Counted from the stretch's first letter, positions 9,505 through 21,607 are shown. The stretch is 64,000 nt of DNA from Paramyrothecium sp. XJ0827 (GCA_020881915.1 JAJFPB010000004.1:1116001-1180000), one strand, 5' to 3'. Notes: a model not told the origin generated them from the sequence alone. Made by a program: numbers and translations.

Positions 9505-12096
9505 TTCAGGAAGATAGTTATGAGGAAGTTAGATTAGATCAAGCTCAGCCCTTTGCAAGTCTGCCAATGATCCAGGAATGGTTTGTCCATCTCATCGACA
9601 GAGGCACGAGCTCTTTATAGTTCGATCACAGGCTTCCATGAGCTCGCCTGACAATGCTACCTTGCGAGATGAGTACGAAATCCAACCAGATCATCAGTCT
9701 AACTACACCCCAACAGGGGCTAGAGCTGACCGTCGAATACGGCCGCGTCCCATGACCGTTCATGATGCCTTGGGGGCCGCCTCGTGTCATTGAGGCTGCG
9801 GAGAGCATGAGCGATTCCTCAAGCGTGGAGCCACCGGGTCGATATCGTCAAGGATATGCTTGTTCACAGCTATTCCAATGGGCTCAGTTGAACGGCGAAG
9901 TTCCGCCAGGAGGCACCTCAGAGACTCGAGTGAAGCAGCAGCAGTCAAAGCTATGCTGCGAATCCAGGCAGTCGACGATGCCTGCCATGTCGGAAGCTGA
10001 GCAACCCACTCCCCCTGATGAACATGCTTTGAACCATCACGACCTCCCTGCCACTCATGCCAGGGGATCCCTCGGATGGTCGGATGCAAAAGCAATACTT
10101 GCATCCGCGTTCGAACCACAACTGAAATGCGGCGCTCGAGGCATGGGCAGGCACAACTTCGCGGGCGCCCGGACCATAGGGTGTCGTCGGCTTTTGCTGA
10201 CGGCTTCGTGTTACGTGCCAAACAGTCCAATGAGAGTAAGGCTGGCGGTTGCAGCCGGGATGAAGCAAAAGTAAGCCACCGCAATTAATCTCTCCGCGAC
10301 GACTCGGCTCTGCCCATGTGGGCGTCGAACCAGTCTGGCGGATTCTTGAGGCGCCTCTGCCCACTGCGGCGGCCTGCTCTGGATACGATGCAGGAGCATT
10401 ATCGTGTAAGCTTGCCTCACTGCCGCCTCACTGCCATCCAAGCTTCCTTGGAGCTGCATAGGACGAAAGGCAACCCATCGAGCAAGTCCCCGTGGAGGCC
10501 CCATCGGCCTTGATGACGGGCCCCTATCCGCATCATCCTCAACACCACTAGTTGTGGCGTATTCACCACATGGAGATTGCCTTGAAGTCGTCAGCTCGGC
10601 GGCCAGCGCAACTAGGCAGCACAGAGACTGACATCTCAGTACGAGATGAAGAGGCAACACAAAAAGCAAAAGGCAGACTTTCGTGCCTGTATGAGGGCGC
10701 AAAACTAGGAACATCTTTACTGGATTCGGTTTGCGTCGCACACGAGATTCAGCAACTATCAATTTGTGCATATGCGACTGCAGGCTCTAGTTGTGACAGC
10801 CGCACCCACCAACTGAGGACAGACCCAAATTTGGTGTTTCGAAATCAGCTGGAACGCGCGACAGCGAATAGGACGCCCGCCGCCCAAGCCTACCAGGGAT
10901 TCTACCTTTGCCGCCGCCGCGTGGCATAAGCCCCAGCACACAGACACACACCTGTTGACACGCGACTGATGCCATGATGATTTCCATTGCATTTACATAC
11001 CCAAGGGTGCAGGCGTTCCGGTTAAACGTGTAAAAAGGCATGGCGCAACATCCATGTCACGCATGGGCTATTCTCAGGCATTGAGATGCGATGGATCGTG
11101 ATTATCCGGACCGAGCCGCTTTCGCATTCGCCGAGGCCTGCAAGCCATTCACTGAAAGATCAGACGGCCGTCCCGTCATTGCTTTTGGGCGGTTAAGCGG
11201 CCCTATGAGACGGCAGGTTTCCAGCAACAGATTCGAAAGAAACGCCGTGGCTAGCTTTTTCCCCGCGCGTTCTGCGGGAAGTGCTGGTTCGTGTCTTAGT
11301 GGCGGGTTCGATTAGAGTTTACCGGTCACATATTGTCGTTTCATTGTGGATGATAGGTTGAGCTCTCGTTCCCATAAAATGATACTTCACTTCGAATGTG
11401 GGTTGCAACTCATTTTTTCAAAGACAATCCAAACATCGGCGAACTGAAAACGGCATTTCTGAATGCCGATGTGGTTTCCATATCATGCATAGACACTCTG
11501 CTATGTCGTTGTAGGTATTTGCGATGCGGTTGGCACCTGAGCTCAGCTCGACAGGGCGACAGCTCTGGTGAGGCTCTCGAGAGCCTCGGAACTTCGGTCA
11601 TTGCAGGGTTCCAAGGCCGAGAGTCGGTGAGCAGGTGTAGCGGCCGTGAGTTGCAGGCCCATGTTCGCCAGGAAGAGCTGACGCCCTCCCTTCCGCTGCC
11701 CCTGCGAGGCGGCTGAGTACTCCATGGGCGTAATGGCGATGCATACGCGTGGGCCACCATGAATCGCGTTCGAAAAAGGCACACACTTCGACGGGCTGCG
11801 GGAAGCGTACTCTCGACTATCTCAATCAGGAGCCTCGTACCAGTGAGAGCGGGTCCAGTTAGCCATTGACCTAGTTATGCAGCCACGATCACAGCTCAGT
11901 TAAAGACGTCCGCGCTCGCGAGCTCTTGTCCGCCAAGCGCGCGAATCAGAAGGATCATGCAATCCACAGGTTTATCGAGGCAGGACGGCTGTCGATGTGA
12001 AGCTTTTTATATTACACAAATCCATTGTCGGATTATAATATACACGAAGATTTGTCGTTTAGATAGTCATTGTCGGTTTCCACCACGGTCGCGTAC
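9505..12096. other. Intergenic region between laccase and Mgr2 genes
   Basis: About 2.6 kb without supported genes. The left end is the laccase promoter (TATAAA on the minus strand at 9614-9619). A 186-codon minus frame at 10211-10771 shows no recognisable domain and no splice context, so it is not called. Confidence 0.5.
9614..9619 (-). promoter_or_regulatory. TATA box candidate of the laccase gene
   Basis: TATAAA on the minus strand, 110 bp upstream of the laccase ATG at 9504. This is a plausible core-promoter position. Confidence 0.4.
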
Positions 12097-12658
12097 TTAT
12101 AAGGACTTCTTCCAAGATTCGTTCGCCATCATCACCAGAGGTCGTCTTTGTGCGCGCATGTACAGCTCGTGCATCTTGGGGTCGGCATCGGATCGGACCA
12201 CGCTGCCGATGGCCATGAAGAAGCTGTTCAGCTCGGTCAGCCCACGTCAAGAAGAGTTGGGAGGAGTGCTCGTACCCGAAGGTGGCGCCAGATGCACCCA
12301 TATATTGGCCAATTGTCCTCATGATACCTTGGCTTCCAGCACCGTAGCGGAAGACGTTGAAGGTTCCTGTGTCGGAGTGTCAGCCTTGCTTCGACGCCCT
12401 GTAAAACAATGCGGAATCCATACCATAGATGAAGCCCATGATACAGCCGACAGCTGAGCCGAAAGTCAGTAATTCATGTAGACGGATGGTTCTGAAGGGG
12501 GGCATTCCATACTTCCGCCCATCATAGCTCCCATCTTGACTGTAATTCGAACTGTTAGCTGCGGAAAACCCAAGGCTTCGAGTCGGAGCTGCCAACATAC
12601 GCTTGTCAAAGGTGCTAGGACCATGCTGGCCACCGGGAATAGACGCGACGGGAGGCAT
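12097..12658 (-). CDS. MGR2: Mgr2/Romo1-family protein, TIM23 translocase subunit
   Basis: Five short exons, 12658-12601, 12539-12513, 12453-12424, 12366-12276 and 12223-12097, give 110 aa. Each intron has a GT donor and a TACAG, CTCAG, ACACAG or AACAG acceptor, and only this join gives the family pattern. The spliced protein reads GPSTFDKLKMGAMMGGTVG, then a first hydrophobic Gly-rich segment, YGAGSQGIMRTIGQYM, and a second segment ending FFMAIGSVVRSD. This matches Mgr2/Romo1 proteins: two Gly-rich transmembrane helices in the mitochondrial inner membrane. Mgr2 seals the TIM23 channel laterally and controls sorting of precursors. The unspliced frame contains no intact copy of the first helix region, so the gene is easy to miss. 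Length and motifs fit the family. Confidence 0.88.
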
Positions 12659-13616
12659 GTTGTGATCTGGATGCGATTCTACTCGTCGGTGAAGAAACGC
12701 GGCCTGCAAGCAAGATTTGGTGGTGTAGTTCTTGGCCCGTGGAGAGACGCTCGGCGATCTCGACGACGGCCTCACACACGCGAGCTTGCTGATTGGCTGT
12801 CCAGGTCGAGCTGTGCCTCGCCCGGTCAAACGTTAATGCGATGCACGGATCAAGCCGTACCGTGTCGAAAATTGCAGCACGCGGCGTCAGTACTGTGCAG
12901 GAACGTCACGTGAACCGAGATTGTGAGCTTGAGATGGGAGCCAAGGTGGGTTGAAGACGGAAGAAAAGGCGTGAATAAAATCATCAGAAGTGTCCAGTCT
13001 CATTTGAATCGTCCGCTGCCTCTATAGCGTCCTTGCGTTGCCGAGCCGGTGAGGTCATGGCGGCTTGCTGGATCCGCAGTCCACTGTACGGAACGCCGCC
13101 CCCAACCTCGACACGACCCAGGAGGACTTAGCAAGACGAAGAACCCCGATCCGACCATCCTTCCAACGCCCTGTATATCAAACGCAAATCGCCCGCGAGA
13201 CTCGGAACGACGCTTGCTGCCGGTCGCGGGCCTCGAACGAAACGTGAGTGACCGCCGCCGCATTCCCCGATTCATTCAGCCGTGGGCCACCTGGGCCGGC
13301 CTCGCTACCCCCAGGGACCTGCCCCCAAACCGGCCCCATAGCGAACGTCGCACGTCCATCGAGCTGACACCGTGCCATCATTGCCGCGACTTTAGCCACT
13401 ACGAATAGACGAACTACGCGCAGCCAGCATCTTTTTCCCTCCCTCCGCCCCCGACGATTTTGCGTCTCGTGTTTCCCTAGGCTCGGCACAGTCTGGCCGT
13501 ACGTCCTGCGGTGACGTACCAGGAGGCTTCGTGGCATTTGGGCTCGACTCCGGAAAAAATAATTCCATCCCCAACACGCCTCTGTCCACCCGACTCGACA
13601 GACCCGAGCTTTCCTC
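12659..13616. other. Divergent intergenic region, Mgr2 and FHA-protein promoters
   Basis: 958 bp between two divergent starts. It holds both promoters and the 5' leader of the FHA gene, including a pyrimidine-rich stretch near 13430-13450. No gene is supported. Confidence 0.5.
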
Positions 13617-15929
13617 ATGACTGCTGTCGCAAACCCGCCGACGTTTCCGCAGATTTCTCGACCAGCATGGGGTACTATTAGCGGAAACAATCCAATGAAC
13701 CCAGACGAAGTCCGAGGCATGTTTGTGCCCCGAAAAACTCTTCCACGAAGCAACTCGTCATCCTCCATCTCCTCCAACTCGTCAGTGTCCTCCAACACGA
13801 CCGTCGCTACGAACGGCTCGCAGTCTAATGGCACGGCGCTGTCCACGGCCTCCGACCTGAGCCAATGGTCTGCCAACTCGGCACCCCGTAAACGACCCCA
13901 GCCCAAGAACGTCTGGCCCGCAGGCAAGCCCGACGGCCAGCCTGACTTCTCCAGGATGCCGGGCGGCCGACCGAACGGCATGGTCGCGTCTCACGGGCCG
14001 TTGCAGCAGGTGCCAGGCCAACCCCAGATGGCTCCGCAGCAGATGATGCGGCTCCCCCCCTCGGAACCGCAATTCCCGCCCGGCCAACCGGTGCTATTTC
14101 TACTCTCTCTCAACGGCACGTTCGAGCGCAAGACGATCCCGGTTCCTTTCGCCCCCGACAATGTGCGTATCGGACGCCAGACAAACATGAAAATGGTGCC
14201 GACCCCTACCAATGGCTTCTTCGACAGCAAAGTACTTTCGAGGCAGCATGCTGAGATTTTCGCCGAGAGGAACGGTAAGGTTTACATCCGAGACGTCAAG
14301 TCGTCAAATGGTACCTTTGTGAATGGCACTCGGCTGTCCCAGGAAAATCGTGAATCCGAGCCTCATGAACTGCAAACCGGTGACCACCTGGAATTGGGTA
14401 TCGATATTGTCAGCGAGGATCAGAAAACAGTGGTACATCACAAAGTTGCCGCGAAGGTCGAGCATGCCGGCTTCCTGAATCCATCTAACAATGTTTTGGA
14501 TATGAACTTTGGTGACCTGGATCCAGCCAACAACGCGATGATGATCCCTCCAGGTGCGATGCAAATGCGCGGCCGTGCCGGCAGTAATGCATCCATGGCA
14601 AGCAACGGTCGCATGATGCCAAACGGGCAGGGCATGAATGTGCAGCCGAATGGAATGCCTTCTCAGCGACCCTTCTTTCTTACTCCAATCGCTACGGATC
14701 AAATTTTGAAGAAACTTGCTGTGAGTACCTCAAGCTCCGGATTTTGGGCTTCCCAACAATGACTGACTGTCGAGAAGAATGAAATGCGCAATGCTCGATT
14801 GCAAGCTCAGGATTTGGGTCGGACGAACCAGTTCGTCAACACGCTGCTATCCAAAGACGATGTCAGGGATATCGACAAGTCAGAACCCGCCGAATTGCTC
14901 AAACAACAGCAGCAAATGCTTAACGGCGCCGGTCTACCGTTCAGGCCAGATCCTAAAACACGATTTTCTGACCCCCCCGCGCCGCCCCCTCAGCAGCCGC
15001 TGCCGGAGAAGCCTGATGTGCCGGCCCTGAAACGAGGGCCAACTGAACGCGCTAAGGGCGGTTTGTCGAATACCTCTCCTGTCCGCCAAGACAACCTCAG
15101 TCAGATTATCCAGTTAACTGAAGCTCTTAATAACGCCAAGAGAGACATTGATTCCCAGACTGCACGGATGCGAGAATTAGAAGACATGTTGCAAAAGGAG
15201 CGAGAGGCACGAGAGATTGCTGAAAGAGTAGCTCAGCAACTTGAGGACTCTGCGTCAACCGCGCACATGAATGGATCCGCGAAGCCGATTCCTTCGGATG
15301 AGGACGAGCATATCCCTGAAGCAGACCAGGTACCGCCGGCTGATTTAGAGGAGCAAGATTCGAAAGCTCCGGTGGAGCATGATGACTCTGAGACCATCGC
15401 AGCTCGAGAAGCTGCGGAAGCGTTACAATCACGCATCGACACCATGGAGGACCAGATGCGCCTGATCAAAGAACAGATGGAGCAGTGGAAACAACGATGC
15501 GAAATTGCTGAGTCCGAACGCGATGCGGATAGGAAAACGCTCGCCGAGATGGTGGTTCAGCTCCGTGCTGAGGAAGCCCGTAGGATTGCCGAGCAAGAGA
15601 AAGCAAGATCGCGATCGCGAAGACGGCGCACGAGTTCACGAAGATCTAGGGGTGAAGCTTCCGTTGCTGTTGACCAAGAGGCCGAAAGCGGCAAGATGTC
15701 GCAGACTGACGGGCCTACGTCAAGCGAGGATCATACAGAGGAGGACCTGCTGCTCTCGCGGGCCAACACCATTACACCTCTCAGCTCACGCAACCCAAGC
15801 ACACTGCAGGAGCACCGCTTGCAGGCCGGACTACCATATGCCTCCATGCTGGGCGTGGTCTTGATTGGAATGGGCTTGATGGCGTACATCAATGGCTGGC
15901 AGGAACCCCCACCGCGCATAGAGCGATAG
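13617..15929 (+). CDS. pro45: Tail-anchored FHA-domain protein, SLMAP/PRO45/Far9-10-like STRIPAK subunit
   Basis: Exons 13617-14720 and 14778-15929 encode about 751 aa. A Ser/Asn-rich and Pro/Gln-rich N-terminus is followed by an FHA domain at about residues 158-265, with the phosphopeptide-binding landmarks IGRQ (about 183), SRQHAEI (about 207) and SSNGTFVNG (about 229). The second half has charged coiled-coil segments (about 475-525 and 575-650) and ends in a single membrane helix (SMLGVVLIGMGLMAYING, about residues 722-739) followed by 12 polar residues: a tail anchor. This order, FHA then coiled coil then C-terminal anchor, is that of SLMAP, Sordaria PRO45 and yeast Far9/Far10, which tether the STRIPAK phosphatase-kinase complex to ER, nuclear envelope or mitochondria. 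In fungi it governs fruiting-body development and hyphal fusion. The intron end has two in-frame acceptors (GAG/AAG), differing by one Lys. Confidence 0.9.
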
Positions 15930-17085
15930 CACGGTATCCTGCCCGGGCCTCGCCACTTGCTTCCCTATGTCGTGTACGCTCCAGAGCCTTACAGGGCCTT
16001 TTCATGACGTATGATCTATCCCGTTGTTCTTAGTCGGCAACACATTTTATACAGCAGCATAGCACCAGGGTCTCCTTTTCTTGCTACTAATCCACGAGCG
16101 ACGAGTCGAGATGACAAGATGACGGAGGACGTGTCCAACCACATACATAGCTTTCTTTTGTACTTATTCTAACCCCTCCTTTTCCTTTTTCTCTCTTCTT
16201 GTGTGTCTGTGTTCATCCCGAACTCACATTTTTCTCTACATGTACCAACGAACAAGCCGGCTGGCGAAGAAGCACTGCAAAAAACGAGGTTCTGTTCTCT
16301 CCCGCTGACTACACGGCGAGGAACATGGGGCAACTACACAAACCGGATATCGAGGGAATGGGCGTTTTGAGGTCCTCGGGCATTTATTTATTCTCAGGAA
16401 ATAATCAAGCAGGGCGTGTTTGGCGTCGGCCGGCGTACCTTTAAGCAGAATCTAATGCTCTCCGTGTCTTGTGTTCTGTGATTGTCATGTTGTTAATGGA
16501 GCCGTGTAAGCAGGTCTATGTAGGTAGAATGCTTGTTTGCCGCACGTCGATTCGATGACAACCTTGTCACGGACTCAAAGTAAATATGCCGATATAATGA
16601 TCCACTTCCAATGTTTCTTTTGCAGATTTCGCATTCGGATACACGGATACGGCAAGTCGTGCATGTGGTCGTCGGAGTGCAGTGCAGACGCAGGCACTTG
16701 TTGAATGCGTCATTCGCCTTGTTTTCTTTCCATGGGCTCAGCCGCAGCGAGGTCCAGGTCGTTCGACGTACGAAAGGATCCCGTTAGGTGTGGTGCTGTG
16801 AAGCTGGCGCTAACCCAGTTTCGTATCATCAAAGATCGCGATTCGCTGGAGCTACTGCCATGGATGCCGTCGATAGGCAAGCATCAGCTCTGCAAGTCCG
16901 CACTCCGCTTCAGCGACGTAACGCTTTAGGATACGACTGGTACTACGGAGAATGCCACCGGCGGCTATATAAGGCGGCGATGGCGGCCTGGCCTGTTTGC
17001 AAGAACTATGGTGGCTCGAATGTTCAGAGGCATTGGCCAGACTTATAGCTACTGAATACTGCGCGTCCAACGATTTACGGACAGA
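15930..17085. other. Intergenic region between FHA gene and second SDR
   Basis: About 1.2 kb with the 3' end of the FHA gene transcript (T-rich near 16150-16200) and the SDR promoter. No supported gene. Confidence 0.5.
16966..16972 (+). promoter_or_regulatory. TATA box candidate of second SDR gene
   Basis: TATATAA, 120 bp before the SDR start codon at 17086, a normal core-promoter spacing for a short leader. Confidence 0.45.
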
Positions 17086-18194
17086 ATGGTTCTTCTTTCC
17101 ACAGTCCAGGCGCTCAACGCCGAGGCGCGCTCCTCCCTCCCGCCCGGCATCGTTGCCGTCTTCGCCGGCGCAACGTCTGGCATCGGCGAGCTCGCCCTCC
17201 GGAGCTTCGCCCAGCACGCGCCGCAGCCGCGCATCTACTTCATCGGCCGGTCGCAGGAGGCGGGCGATAGGCTGCAGAAGGAGCTCAAGGAGATCAACGA
17301 GGGCGGCGAGTACATCTTCGTTCGGGCCGACCTAAGCTTGATCAGGAATGCGGACAAAGTGTCTGCCGAGATCAAGGCCAAGGAGACGGTTGTGAATGTT
17401 CTTTTTATGAGCCAGGGGACGTTGAGGTTTAGCGGAGGTGAGTGCCAACATCATCAGCAGCAACCTCGTTTTTCTTAATAGCACTGACTCCTAATTCAAC
17501 TCCGTCTCCAGAAACCTCAGAAGGCCTTCCTTACCTGATGGGCGTCAGCTTCTACTCGCGCCTCCGTCTGGCGGCCAACCTCCTGCCGCTAATCCGCCAA
17601 GCCCCATCGCTACGCCGCGTTGTGACCACGCTCGCCGGCACCAAGGAGGGCAGGCTATACGCAGACGACATCTCCGCGCGCAAGGGGGCGCCCATGAGCG
17701 GCGCCCGCGGCCACCTCGTGACGGCGACGACGCTGGCCCTCGAGGCGCTGGCGCGCACCGCCCCCGAGGTGTCTTTTATCCACAACTTCCCCGGCTCCGT
17801 GAACACCAACCTTATCAGGCCGGAGGACGGGATGCTGATGCAGGGCGTGAAGTGGTGGTTCAAGATCTCCATGTCCCTGCGCAGAAAATGGCTGGACAAG
17901 GCCGAGTGCGGCGAGCGGCACGCATATCTATGCCTGGCGGATGCGTATCCTCCGCGCGGGGTGGAAGACGCTGCGCGCGGTGTGTCGCTGAAGAGCGAAA
18001 CGGCCCAGAAAGTCGTTACAGGCACGGATGGCACGGTAGGAAGCGGTGTGTACACCGTTGACTGGGACAACGAAGGTCCGCCAGACACGGTGATTGAGTT
18101 GCTGAAGAAGTATAGATCTGAAGGCATGGTTGAGAGGGTATGGGACCATGTTGAGGAGGAGTTCAAACGCATCACGGAGTCATCTTCCGAATGA
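17086..18194 (+). CDS. Short-chain dehydrogenase-like protein (atypical SDR)
   Basis: Exons 17086-17437 and 17512-18194, with a GTGAGT...CTCCAG intron, encode 344 aa. A Rossmann nucleotide motif (AGATSGIGE) lies near residues 27-35, followed by IYFIGRS and an ADLSLI segment that often contacts the cofactor. The PG turn after the catalytic region is seen in FIHNFPGSVNTNL. The classical catalytic Tyr-x3-Lys is not evident: the expected position reads ARGHLVTATTLALE. This pattern is common in a fungal SDR subgroup of accessory and secondary metabolism, so activity may differ from classical SDRs. A TATA box sits 120 bp upstream. No targeting signal is visible. The fold is confident, function unknown. 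Confidence 0.85.
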
Positions 18195-18719
18195 TTCCAT
18201 ATCCGTTGAGCACTTACCTTTTTTCTCGAATCGTGCTTTTCATAATGCCTAATAATACCTAGGTAGAGTAAATCAGCAAAATTTGTTTCTACATCTCAAC
18301 CATTATGTCGAAGCATAAGTTATTCCTTGTTCTTTCTACTCCACCATGCGTACGAAAATGAACGTCTTTCAGTGGTGAGATCTCCTCGCATTCCCGTCGT
18401 AGCAAAGCGGAAGCCGTCCCTAGGGTCCCGAATCCGGTCCGGTGTTTAGTCGCATCGTCGCTAACCAGACGCCTCGGTGGGTTATCAGACATGGTCGACG
18501 AGAAAGTAAAGAGCGAGGACCTTGGGCTTTCAAGCTATCGATTCACCAAGTTCTACTGACTGCAATTGCAAGTCACAACTTCTCGGTTTTTGTCGTGGTC
18601 CCTTTGCAAGTATCTTCTAGAGACGAGAGACTAGAAATCGGCAATGCCTCCAATTACACGCCCTGCTGCTCGGTGCTATTAGTACCGACGCCACGCATCA
18701 GTCATGAGCCCTGGGGCAG
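18195..18719. other. Intergenic region after second SDR
   Basis: No firm gene. A short open start at 18491 (MVDEKVKSEDLGLSSYRF) could be the first exon of the candidate gene downstream, but no convincing splice donor ties it in. Confidence 0.4.
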
Positions 18720-19636
18720 GATTCATATCTGCTGGACCTTAAGAGTTTTAGGGTATTACGGTCGCTCGACGATCGCCGCGCTGCCCACGAAGCCAGGCGC
18801 CCTCTGTTTGGCCAAGACCTGTACCGAAAGGATGATGATTTGGGTAAGTGTGAAGCTCTTTTTGCGGGCCACTACCTCATCGTATGAGAATGGTTGAGAA
18901 AGCACTCGGGTACTATGAGCACGCATCCATGTTGTCTCGGGAGATGAGCGTCCCAGACATGACGAAGGATTCGTCACAGACAAACGCCTCGATCAACGCG
19001 GCCTTGAAGAGGAAGGTAAATGGTCACGTTGACATAGCCATCACCGTGACGGCTTTTTGTGACATATTCGTCTTCCATTAGGCCATTCCCAGCATGATCC
19101 GTCCGCGACGGGCCCTGACGGTGTTCACAACGGCCTCCTCTCGGGCTACACAGGGGTGATTGTGCACCCGCTCGAGGGCCACGGAATATTCGGTGGTATT
19201 TTCGATCTCGGTGTTCACTAATGTGAATCTCCCATCCTAGAGATTGGTACAATCTGCAGAACCGTACCACCACAAACGTGGTGGGCGTGGCCGAAAGCTG
19301 GTCGGAGCGCACTCCGGGACCCACGTGGGAGGAGTTCCGGGTGGACCCACCGGCGTCGCCGTCGGAACCGCTCTCGGAGCGTTGGCCGGCGGGTTCGCCT
19401 GGCTATTGGGGCGGGAGGAGACTACGGATGTTGCAGCCCAGACTTACAGACAAGTCGGAGACTCTCTGCCTGCCACTCATGAAAATGCCACCCGTGCAAA
19501 TGAGACGAGATGCTGCGGCAGCCTCTTGGGTTCCCAACAGAGCGCCTGGCTGTTTAAAACACAGATATACCTAATGTATTCGTACAGGAGTCCTATCGAT
19601 CCTGCTGGAAGTCACCGCAGCTGCCGAAAGGTGTAA
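18720..19636 (+). CDS. Candidate multi-exon gene, unrecognised, start unresolved
   Basis: Three intron-like breaks keep a single open frame: exon pieces 18720-18843, 18920-19015, 19082-19155 and 19241-19636. The donors are GTAAGT (good), GTAAAT and GTGATT; the acceptors are TATGAG (weak), CATTAG and CCTAG, the last preceded by CACTAAT. The product would be polar and charged (LFGQDLYRKDDDL, ERPRHDEGFVTDKRL, GPDGVHNGLLSGYTG) and then a Gly-rich segment resembling a glycine zipper (VGGVPGGPTGVAVGTALGA and AGGFAWLLG). I do not recognise a family. The 5' end must lie in an upstream exon, perhaps at 18491. The last 40 residues look less protein-like, so the true stop may be earlier by another intron. 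It may also be a decayed gene. Confidence 0.3.
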
Positions 19637-20424
19637 GGTCGAGCATTCCTCCGCCTTACTCGTGCTCAGCCAGAACCCTAGTTGCCCTGCCTTATCAACC
19701 CTCAAGGTATTTCAAGATTAAGCCAGCTTCAGGGTAGCTGCCAGAACATGGCCAGAATGACGTGTTATTCTCCAGCAGAAATTCTCGTCATGGATAGCCG
19801 CTTTTACACTAAGAAATATTTAATTACCTCTCTCGAATTCGTATAGCTCAACGGTTCCCGTAATTTGAGAGATCCATTCGTCCTAAGATAGCCTCCGTGT
19901 GCTAAGTTGTCAACTATTTTTTCTTCATGGTGTATGCTGGTTCTCACATGCAAGGCTCAACCCGGTTCCTGGTGCTGGTAGGGCCTTTTGCTGCGCCAAG
20001 CTAAGGGAGTTTCGGGTCTGGCTGCCTTATGTAAGACAAACAGAAAGCTCAGGCCACCAAAACCGGGGAGCTTCGTTATAACGGGGCCCCAAAAAGCTCC
20101 TGGCCAGTGACGTCCTTTTTTTCTGGTTGGTTTTATCGTGATCGTCTGATCAGACTTCATGCCTTACGTTGCATTCAGGAATACCCAGGCCGCATGAATC
20201 ATAAACAACGACATCATCGATCGCCATTGGACCTGACGCATTGATCCCTTCATTCACTCCCACGACGCGAACCACCCTTCGAAGCAGGCTGTGACACGCG
20301 CCTGTGGCATCAACGACACAAAGGCCCCGAAACAGACTCTTTTGCACACCGGGAACAATCAGGCGACTTGTAGCAACCCCCTTCCGATTGATTCAGGCAC
20401 ACACACGGGTAGCAGCACGCCAAT
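19637..20424. other. Intergenic region before COX16
   Basis: Promoter side of COX16; moderately AT-rich near 19790-19930. No gene seen. Confidence 0.5.
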
Positions 20425-20957
20425 ATGCCGACCTTCCAGAACAAGAAGTTCTACGGGTCCCGGGACATGGGCAAGGTGGGCGTCCGCTACAGGGCGCTCC
20501 TCGAAAAGCGGCCCTTCCTAGCCTTTGGCCTGCCCTTCCTCGCCGTCATCGTCGCAGGGTCCTTTGCGCTCACGCCCAGTACCGCGATCCGCTACGAGCG
20601 CCAGGATCGCAAGGTCAGGCAGATGTCGACGGAGGAAGAGCTCAACGTAGGCCGCGGCCGCCGCAAGGTCGATATGCGTGAGGAGTATTATGTGAGCACT
20701 GCCCAAAATCGAACCCTCTTGTTCCCTTCATTTCACCTCCAGGTCCCCTTCAACGGGCGTCTTGTGCCTGTGATACGGACCCTTGGGTGTTTCGGGCGCG
20801 ATCCCATTGGCATGGAGGATGGAGGATCGGCAATGTTCTGAGGCAATGTTTTATGCTAACGTGTCATTGCGCTTAGAAACTGGCCGCCAAGGATATCGAC
20901 AACTGGGAGCAGAAGAGAGTCAAGCGACTGCCGGGCGAGAACGATGGCCTCCTGTAA
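20425..20957 (+). CDS. COX16: Cytochrome c oxidase assembly protein COX16
   Basis: Exons 20425-20691 and 20877-20957, joined over a 185-nt GTGAGC...CTTAG intron, give 115 aa. The protein starts with basic and aromatic residues (FQNKKFYGSR), has one hydrophobic segment (FLAFGLPFLAVIVAGSFAL, about residues 32-50), and then the charged conserved block with STAIRYERQDRKVRQMSTEEEL. After the intron comes KDIDNWEQKRVKRLPGE, another family hallmark. COX16 is a single-pass mitochondrial inner-membrane protein needed for copper-site assembly of cytochrome c oxidase subunits. Length agrees with fungal members. The intron is longer than most in the window. Confidence 0.93.
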
Positions 20958-21586
20958 AGTCGATCTGCCGATGGGGAAGACGTCACAGGCACCGCGACCT
21001 CGAAACACGGGACAGGAGCCGGTGCGGCTTCAAACGTCATCAATAAGACAAACACGTCCGCGTTGGGGACCACTCAACGCGTTTCCTCCACCGAAAGTTG
21101 CACAAAACATTGCTACACCGTCAACGTCTCGCACCTCAATTGGTGCCAAGAAAAGACCGGATCAACAGCCGAGCGTTTCAAAACCACCTATCTTTGGCCT
21201 CCCGCCCTTGCCTCACCTACCTGACGCGCCAGCACCGTCAGGCCACGCGGCTTCTAAGTGCACACCGGACTACCCGGACTGCGAATAGTTGCACACCGAA
21301 ATACTATTTTTGTTCAGAAAATGGGGCGGGATGGGAAAAAAGTTGAACAATGAAACAAGTGCAGCACAGCCTTGTCTAGCACGCGCGCGTACACCCCCAC
21401 AAACACGTACGGACACTTGTGACCTCCGTCACCTAATGGCGGGATGGTTGCGTCACAGAAAAGAGCAAACATGCCAAACTAAAGAAGAAACGGTCACCCC
21501 AAAGTGGAAATCACCTCGTATGGGCCGGGCAGACCTCGTCTTCCGATGAGTCCGCTATTTCCTCGATCCCCGAGGTCTGGAGATCT

Positions 21587-21607
21587 CATGTTTCATGTTT
21601 CATGTTT
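21587..21607. repeat. CATGTTT heptamer repeat
   Basis: Three perfect tandem copies of CATGTTT, followed by a partial copy. Confidence 0.8.

Noticed and set aside
10165..10185. ACCATAGGGTGTC resembling part of a 5S rRNA
   Set aside because: The following sequence does not match any other 5S region.
10211..10771. 186-codon minus frame with ATG
   Set aside because: No recognisable domain, ordinary intergenic composition, several equally long frames overlap it.
11280..11320. GGGTTCGATTAG resembling a tRNA B box
   Set aside because: No T-stem pairing and no A box at a suitable distance.
20944..21288. 114-codon plus frame overlapping the COX16 stop
   Set aside because: It begins out of frame within the last COX16 exon, is Pro/Ser/Thr-rich without a domain, and is best read as 3' UTR.
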